This document shows positions 16,617 to 25,600 of a stretch of 26,026 nt of DNA, piece by piece. The DNA is taken from positions 1-26,026 of the IMG/VR virus record IMGVR_UViG_3300028008_000096. One strand, 5' to 3'. Every line of letters starts with the position of its first letter. Within the stretch, counting starts at the first letter, position 1. The translations under genes and the position numbers were made by a program. A model generated the notes under the pieces. That model had not been told where the DNA came from. It saw nothing but the letters and a program-made list of their open reading frames with translations, and ran no database searches. The DNA comes from a virus.

Positions 16617-19600
16617 ATGTCATTGATTTCAGAACTCGGTCCGATAACAGGCGCCAATACAAGATCTGAGGATCTTTTCGTTATTGTTAACTTGATCCAA
16701 GGTGATGATGGAACAAAAAACATCACACGTAAGGAACTGGTTCAAGCATTACAATTCGAAATTTTCAACAATATCAAAATTACCGGCGGTTCAATTCAAA
16801 ACGTCGTTATGTCAGTATCAACTCTCAACGATGTTGAAATAAACGACTCTGTTATTAGTAACGGAACAATGACTGGAACTGCTCTTAGCACGGTATCTAT
16901 TGAAGAGTCAACTGCCAATAACATGACAATGACGAATTCAGTAATTACTGATTCTGAGTTTAATGATGGTACTGGTAATAATGTTGTTCTAACAAATTCA
17001 ACTATTGACGATTCAACAATCACTGATAGTTCTGCCAATAACATGGCGATTGATAATTCCGATTTCTCTAATGGAACTGGCAATAATAATATCTTTACCA
17101 ATTCGCAGATTGATGATTCATCTTTTGCAAATGTTGCTATTGAACAAGGTACTGCGAACGGATTAATTCTTACTAATATTACGATTGATGAAATTGTTTT
17201 AGAAGACGCATTAATGTCAAACTCAGTAATCATTACTACTGACTTTAGCAATGGTACGATCCGAGACACTGCAGTATCAAATGTTACTATCGTTGATACA
17301 GACATTTCTAATTCCGATATACGTGATACTGATTTAGACAATGTAACAATTACAAACTCAAGATTTGCTAACGGTTTAATTTGGGATACTACAACAAGTA
17401 ACTCATCTATCATTGACTCAACTGCAAATAATATTGTTATTACTAACTCAGTATTAAATGATAGCACTGCAAATAACGTTCAAATTACTAACTCAGATTT
17501 CTCTGATGGAACTGGTAATAATAACGTATTTACTAATACTACAATCCAAGATGGTACACTTGCTAATAACGTTATTACTGACTCATCATTCCAAGGTACA
17601 CTTGATAATGTAACTGCTCAGAATATGACAATTACAAGTTCATCAACTGAAGGTCTTGGTCAACAAAAATCAGTTATTGAAAATTCAGAATTTAAAGATG
17701 GTGTCGTAGCTAATTCTACAATCGAGGATAGTACTCTTGTAGACTTTGATATGAATATCACTAAAGAGTTTGAGCCAATGCTCGACGAAGATAGTTACTT
17801 TGCATTGAAAAATGTTAAGACTGGTGAAACAGAGAAGATGACTTATCGTCAGTTATATAACGAATTCTCTAAACAAACAGAAAAATCACTTAAGATCCAC
17901 GTTGCTTCTGATGGTGACGACAAATACCCAGGAACTATTTTACAACCAGTTAAAACACTAAAACGTGCTGGGTTACTTGCTTTAGAAAAAGCTGGTGGTT
18001 CATATGATCGTAACGATATTAATAACGCGGTTCACATCTCAGTAGGTCCTGGTACTTACTACGTTGATGAACCAGTTATGTTACCTGATGATACATCAAT
18101 GACTTCAACCAGTGGTCAGTATGCTACACTTATTCAAAAGAAAAAGGGTTGGGAAAGAACAAACGGTATCTTAGTTGGATCTGGTTGTTATGTCCAAGGT
18201 TTCTCTTACATGAACTTCGAAGTTGATAACTTTGACCAACCTGAAGGTGGTTTTGCTATCGCCTACAGACCGGGTGCTCTACTAAGACGTTCTCCATATC
18301 TTCGTGACTCTACACAGCTTTCAAACTTTAATAGACTTGATGTTGAACCTCCGTTAAATCCATTTAACTCAAAAGGTACCATCCTTGATTTAGGTCAGGA
18401 ATTCTATTTAGTTGCAGGTCACTCTGCTCAAACTCAATTTGAAGTTGATGATGAAGTAACATTCTCATCTGGTGCATCAGGTTATATTTCATATATTGCT
18501 GATATTGATGCTAACAGACAAATCTACGTTCGTAACCTTAAGGGTAATGTTGAAGTTGGCGATGTACTATACGCACAACGTGGTGGTACAGGTACTATCG
18601 AGTCAATCGGTATTGATGATTTCCCTAACAGACTAGTTGGTCGTGGCGGTGGTTGTCTATTGGCAGATAGAGCGGTACTAGATACAGACTCACTATACAC
18701 ATACGTATTATGTTTTGGTTTCACACCTCGTACTCAAAACGGTACAGGTTATGTTGCTAAAAACGGTGCTGGTGTTAACGGTATTGGTTCATTATCAATC
18801 TTTACTCGCCAAGCGTTCTTTGCTCTTGATGGTGGCCAAATGACATTGAACAACTCAGGTTCTCAGTTTGGTGACATATCAATGAGAGCAAGAGGTTCAA
18901 CAGTTATTATTAGACCAGCTGAAGGTACTGCTGGAAACTTAATTGCTAACTCTGCGTTTGCCGACGTACTAGAAACAAAATCAGATGAAATAATTGATGA
19001 CATGGTTTACTACTTAACATCACCTACTTCTGATGGTGGTTTAGGTTATCAAGGTTATAATGCTGATAAGTGTTTCAGAGATACAGGAATTATTGTTGAC
19101 AATACTGGTTTCGATGTTGCTACAAAAGGTAACTATTGGGGCCGCTTAAATGGTATTTCATATCGTTCACCAATTTCATACCTTGTTGTTAACGAACAAT
19201 TAACAGAAACTACTGGATCTATTAATCACCTTAAAGACTCTATTGTTAGTACAAATGGTGGTATCTTTGGTAACGCAGGTTCTGAATTAATATCTCGAGT
19301 TAACTCTTCACTTGATGAAACATTAAACATCTTAGAAAATGGTGAAGAAGCAGCGAACCCTATTATATTCTCAGACACTGGTAAGTCAGATCAGACTGCT
19401 GCTAGAGAACTTGTTCAGTCTAACAGAGAATTAATCATCAACGACTTTGTTGATTGGATTGATAATAACGATGATTTCTACGCTTACGATAGTGCTAAGT
19501 GTGAAAGAGACGTTCAGGAATATATCTTACCTGCTGTCAAATTTGACATGATGTTAGATACAAATTATAATACTGAAAACGCTGGATTAGCATATTATGT

Positions 19601-22600
19601 TAACACTGCAAGAACAAGCCTTGAAAACCAAAGAAATGAAACAGTTGCTTCGTTTAAGAGATTACGAAAAACAACTGATGAATTAATTCAAGCTAACTCT
19701 GCTCCTGCGGCATCATCTGCTTACTCTGCATTTAATAACGTTATTGATACGATTGCAGGTTCAGGTGACAAATATACACCAACTAAAGCAACGTACGAAC
19801 CAACAACTGGTATGATGGTTATTACTATCGGTACACACGACTTGACAGTTGGACGTTACGTTAACCTTCAGGAAGAATCATTTACATTCACATGTTCAAG
19901 TGATAACTTTAAAACAAAAATTAGCCATCCACGTAAATCAGAAAAAGCTTACTTGGCTGCGTTACCAATTGTTGCGGTATCAGCAAAAACTATTACAGTT
20001 AACCCAGGATTAACCGCCGCAAACTTCGAACACAGATTTGTTGAAGCGGCTGATAATGCTGTATCAGTAATTGGTTCGCTATTGACATACTCTGATAACA
20101 CTGGTATATCAGTTGATAAGCGTAACGCGCGTAAAATTCTACAAGCAAATAAAGAATACATCCAAGACTACATGATGGAATGGGCAGACAACGAATGGTA
20201 TTTCTATGATAGCAAAAAATGTCACAGAGATACTGAAGAGTATATTTTACCTGCAGTACAACGTGATTTAATTCTTGGTACAAACTATAACGCTATTCAA
20301 ACTGGCGCTGCTTACCGTACTAAATCTGGTGAGGTAAGTGTTACTGAACAGTTAGAGCAAACCGTTGGTTCGATTGATTATTTAAAAGCAAGAGCTGCTA
20401 CGTTTATTGGTGATAACCCAATTGCAGTTGACAGAACAAATGCTTCTTTTGACGAAATGTCGAGATTGCTAAATAACAATGGTAAAAAATATACACCAAC
20501 TAACGCTGTATATGATCCTGCAATAGGTTCAGTTGTTATGACGATTGGTTCTAATGACTTTAACATTGGTGATGAAATTTACATTGAACCAAATAGTTTA
20601 GTATTTACATGTGCATTAGATAATAACACAACTGAGCATTCATATCCTTCTACTCAATTCTTAAACTTTACTCCAACTGACGCTTCATACGATGTTGCTA
20701 CTGGAGAGTTTAGTGCAACTATAGGTACACACACCTTGAAGGTTGGTGATAAGGTTGAATTTAAACCAAGTTCAATTATCTTTACTTGCCAGCTTGACGG
20801 TGATATAACAAACCACCCTGCACCAGAATCACATCACCCATTCTATAAGAAACAAATCACTATTGAAAAAGTTGATGCAACAAAAATCTATATGAATGTA
20901 GGTGGAATTGTTGACGGTGGTGGTGCTCATACATTCGTATCTGCATCAGATAATTGTATCCAAGCTGAAAAAATGCACCCTGCATATAAAAAGCCAGTTA
21001 CAATTTCTGCAAGAACTTCAACAACTATTACTGTTAATGTTGGTGAGTCAAGCGATACATCAGTACATACTTTCGTATCAGCAACTAACAACGCAATACG
21101 TGAAGCGGGAATGTGGACTGGTAAGTTTACTCCTCAAACAGCAACATACAGCCCAGTAACTGGCGAGTTAGAAATTACTATCGGACAACACGATTTACCG
21201 GTTGGTAAATGGATCCAAATCGCACCTGAGTCAATGGTATTCAGTTGTGATGTTGGTGGTGTAACAGGTACAGACCTTTCACCATTAAACGATCACCCTG
21301 CATATAAAGAACCAGTAAGAGTTACTGGAGTAACATCAAATACAATTACTGTTAATGTTGGTAATGCTGGCGGACATGCTAATAACCACACATTCGTATC
21401 GGCAACTGAAGACTCAATCGACTCAAACGCATTATTCTTCTCAGACTCTGCTAGAGTTATAAAAGCCTTTACACCAGAAACTGCTACATACGACCCAGTA
21501 ACTGGTATCATGGTTATTACTATTACTGACCACGGTATGACAACTGGCGACCATATTGAATTACAGCCATTAAGCTTTGCATTCAGTTGTGCTCACAATG
21601 GTGGCGGTACTGATTACTCACCACGTATTGGTGATAAGGCTTATCAATTACCATTAGAAATTACTTCAACAACATCAAATACAATCACAGTAAACTGCGG
21701 AGATGCAGGATCTAACACTGATCCACATACATTTGTAAGTGCTGATGAAGGTGCGGTTGTACAGGTTGGGGCTAAAGAGCAAGGTACATATGCTTCTCGT
21801 ATCCTACAGAAAAATAAAGCTTATCTTCAAAATGAAGTTAAAGAATGGATGGAAAATACTTACTTCGTCTATGACAATGCTAAATGCTCTAGGGATACAG
21901 GTTTAATTTTAGATGCGGTTGCTAGAGATATTTTAACAGACTCAACTGTTAACGCTTACTATGTAGGTAAAGGTTATACAATTGGTACGGTTGGCGCTAA
22001 TGCAGTAATCAACGATCAGTTAACTCAAACTGTTGGTGCTATCACTTGGCTCAAAGGTAAAATCGCAACTGACGTATTAACTGATGCTACAGCAATTACA
22101 AGGTCAAACACTGCATTTGATACTATCATTGATATTATGTCAAATGGTATTGCTTCTGCAGATGATCCAGTATATGGTGACTTAACAATATCACCAGAAC
22201 ATCGTCAAGCAGGTAAAGCGATACATACTAACAAATCGTTTATCCAAAAAGAAATCATCGCGTTTATCACAGCTAACTATCCAAACTTCGTATATAACAC
22301 TGCTGCATGTGAAAGAGATATGGGTATCTTCGTTGACCTGATTGCATGGGATGTACAAAATGGTTCGAATGCATTAAGTGCAACTAACTCGAAACTATAT
22401 TTTGAAAATGCTATCCCAGTATTAGATGATGAAGAAGTTGTTCCAACATCGGAAGCATTCTTCTTTGCATCAGATCTAGTTGGTCAAATTGTTAGAAACG
22501 AAGTTGTTACTCCACTTCAAGGTGTGGTAACTCAAACTATTGTTGAAACAACAACATATACACCAACAACTGCGTCATACGATCCTGCAAATGGTGACTT

Positions 22601-25600
22601 CGTAATGACTATGCCGGGGCACAGTGTTTCTCTTAATGATAGAGTTACATTGGAACCAAATAGCTTTACATTCACATGTACAATGGATGGTGACGATGCA
22701 GCCAAAACATATCCTCGAGCAGGACTTGATCCATACGCATTGAAAACATATTTGGTTAAAGAAGTAACATCAAGCACAGTTACACTAGACGCCGGGGCAT
22801 CAGGTCCTAACAAATACTTTACACCAACATCTGCAAACTATGATGCGGCAACCGGTGAAATGATTGTTAATGTTGGTCAACATGGTTTAAGAGTTGGTAA
22901 CGGTATTGTTTTAGAAAATAACTCATTCACATTTACTTGTGACCAAGACGGTAATGCAACTCAACATACATATCCAAGAGTTGGTGATCCATTAACTGGT
23001 AAATCATTATCAATTACTGCAGTTGGTGAAACTCAACATACTCCAACAAATGCAGTTCATAGCCCATCAAGTGGTGATACAACAATCACAGTAGCTGGAC
23101 ACGGATTTAGTAATGGTGATTATGTAATGATTGCAGATTACGGATTAGTATATACATGCGTACTTGATGGTAACACAGTTGAAAAAGGTTATCCAAGAGA
23201 TACTGATTTCGCATCAAACCGTTGGTTGGAAATCTCAGATGTTACAACTGATACATTCAAATTAAATGTTGGACCATCACCTTATAATGGTGCTCATATA
23301 TTTGTAAGCGCGACGGCTAATTCAATCAGACGTCAAACTGGTACAATGACATTCAATGTTGGTGACGCAGGATCAGCTTCTGGATCAGTACATACATTCG
23401 TAAGTGCAACAGCTAATGCAATGAAACATGAGCCACAAACTGTACATACATTCGTATCGGTTACTGCTGATGCAGTTAATGTAGCAAATATGGCAGAAGC
23501 TTATACACCAACAGGTGTTGTATACGATCATAACTCTGGCGTTATGACAATGACATTGGGTACTCACTCATTTACTGAAAAGGATTATGTAATCTTTGCA
23601 GAGAATGCAATTACATTATCTTGCGCATCAGGACCAACTGAAATTCCAACTAACATATCACACCCTAGACCAACTGATCCAATTTATAACAAACCAGTTA
23701 GAATTGACTCAGTTACTCCAACAACTATTACATTACAAGTTGGTGAAGCTAGAGTTGATAAGGTTCATTCATTCGTAAGCGCATTAACTGACGGTGTACG
23801 AAGGTCTATTAAACCTGCAGTTGCTCAACACGCTGAAAAATTATTCCACGATGTTGGCGCGGTTATCAGAGAAAATGATGGTACAATCCCAGCGATCGTT
23901 GAACCAGCATTTGATACTTTCACTGCAAACTATACATTAGGCGCAGAATTTGAGTCAATCAAAGGTCAAGCTGTTAAGTATCAAACTGAAATCAATGAAT
24001 ATATCGCAGACACATATAATGGCTTAGCATATAGCTTAGAGAAATGCCCAAGAGATACGGGTTACATTGTTGACGCGATTTCAGAAGACTTAGAATATGG
24101 CGGAGACTCTGCTACAATATTCAATGCAAGATATTATTTTGAAGGTGCTATTAACGTATTACCTCAATATCAGAGAGAACCAACAAGATTGGCATTCACT
24201 CACCTTGCAAGTGTAATGGAAAAAGTTGTTAAGAATGAAGTACAAGAACCAATCTTTGGAGCAAGATTTACTCCAACTGGCGCAACATACGATCCTGTTA
24301 CAGGTATCATGGTTGCTACTATCGGTACTCACACATTAACAACAGCCGATCACGTCTGGTTCAAACCAGGAGCAATTACATTCTCTTGTGATAATGGTAG
24401 CGGTCCAGAAAATCATGCAAGCCCTGAGTCACATCATCGCTTCTTTAACAAAGCGTGTCCAATTATTGGTGCTGATGCAACAACGATTACAATGTGGGTA
24501 GGTAATGCTGGAGCATATACTGGTGCTCATACATTCGTATCTGCATTAACTGACGCTATTTCAGAAATTAATGGTAACCTTCTATATCAAAACGTATCAC
24601 TACAAGCTGCTGATACTGCAACAGGAACTATCGCATCTGACCTAGCAATGGTTATAGCGAATATTGTTGACGACAGATTGGTAATCCCAGATTACAGAGG
24701 TTCATTAGATATTAGTCAAAGAACTCCTAAGCCACTGCCTACGGAGAACTTATTAACTAAACCAAAAGCAGATCCTGCTAGAACATTCGCACGTAAATCT
24801 CTACAATGGAACAGAACGTTTATCCAAGAAGAGCTTATTCAATTCGTACGAGATAATAACTATACATTCGATGAAGCAAAATGTGCTAGAGATGCAGGCT
24901 TCATTATCGATGCGGTTAGAAGAGATGTTCAAACAGGTTCAACATACAATGGTAAGTATATCGGTAAATCATATCGTATTGGTACTGTAGGTGCTGATAA
25001 GGTTATTGAGGACCAACTTGCCGAAACAATTGAAGGAATCAGATATGTACAAAAAGACATCGAAGCACAGCTTTCCGGTGTAGCACTTACTAGAGCTCAG
25101 GATTCCTTCAATAACATTATTACATCTATGATTAATGATTACACACCAGATGGTACAAACTATAACTACGGTGATGGTCAAATTTCTGATAACCACGTAT
25201 TTGCTCGTCAAGCGCTTCAACTTAATAGAGAATTTTTAAAAGAAGAAGCAACAGCATGGGTCAACGCAAACTACGGCGGATTATCATATGATGTAAATAA
25301 ATGTAAACGTGACACAGGTATTATGGTTGACGCGGTATCATACGATACACAACACGAGTCAAATACTGCGATGCTTGATGTTGCTAAACTATATTTTGAG
25401 AATGGTCTATCCACATTGAGTTCAGCTCAAAGGGCACCGACCGCTGCATTATATACTCACTTAAGTTCAGTAGCAAGTCAAATTGTTCTGAAACAAACAG
25501 TAGGTAGATCAGCTGGTAATACCGTTACTCAAAATACCTCATTCGGTGTAGTTACTGTTCCAATCGCACAGCATATTACATCATTATGGAAAATAGTTGG

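Noticed and set aside
16796-17467. Minus-strand 223-codon open frame
   Set aside because: A shadow of the pentapeptide repeats, whose regular codon pattern removes stops on the other strand. The long + frame explains the region.
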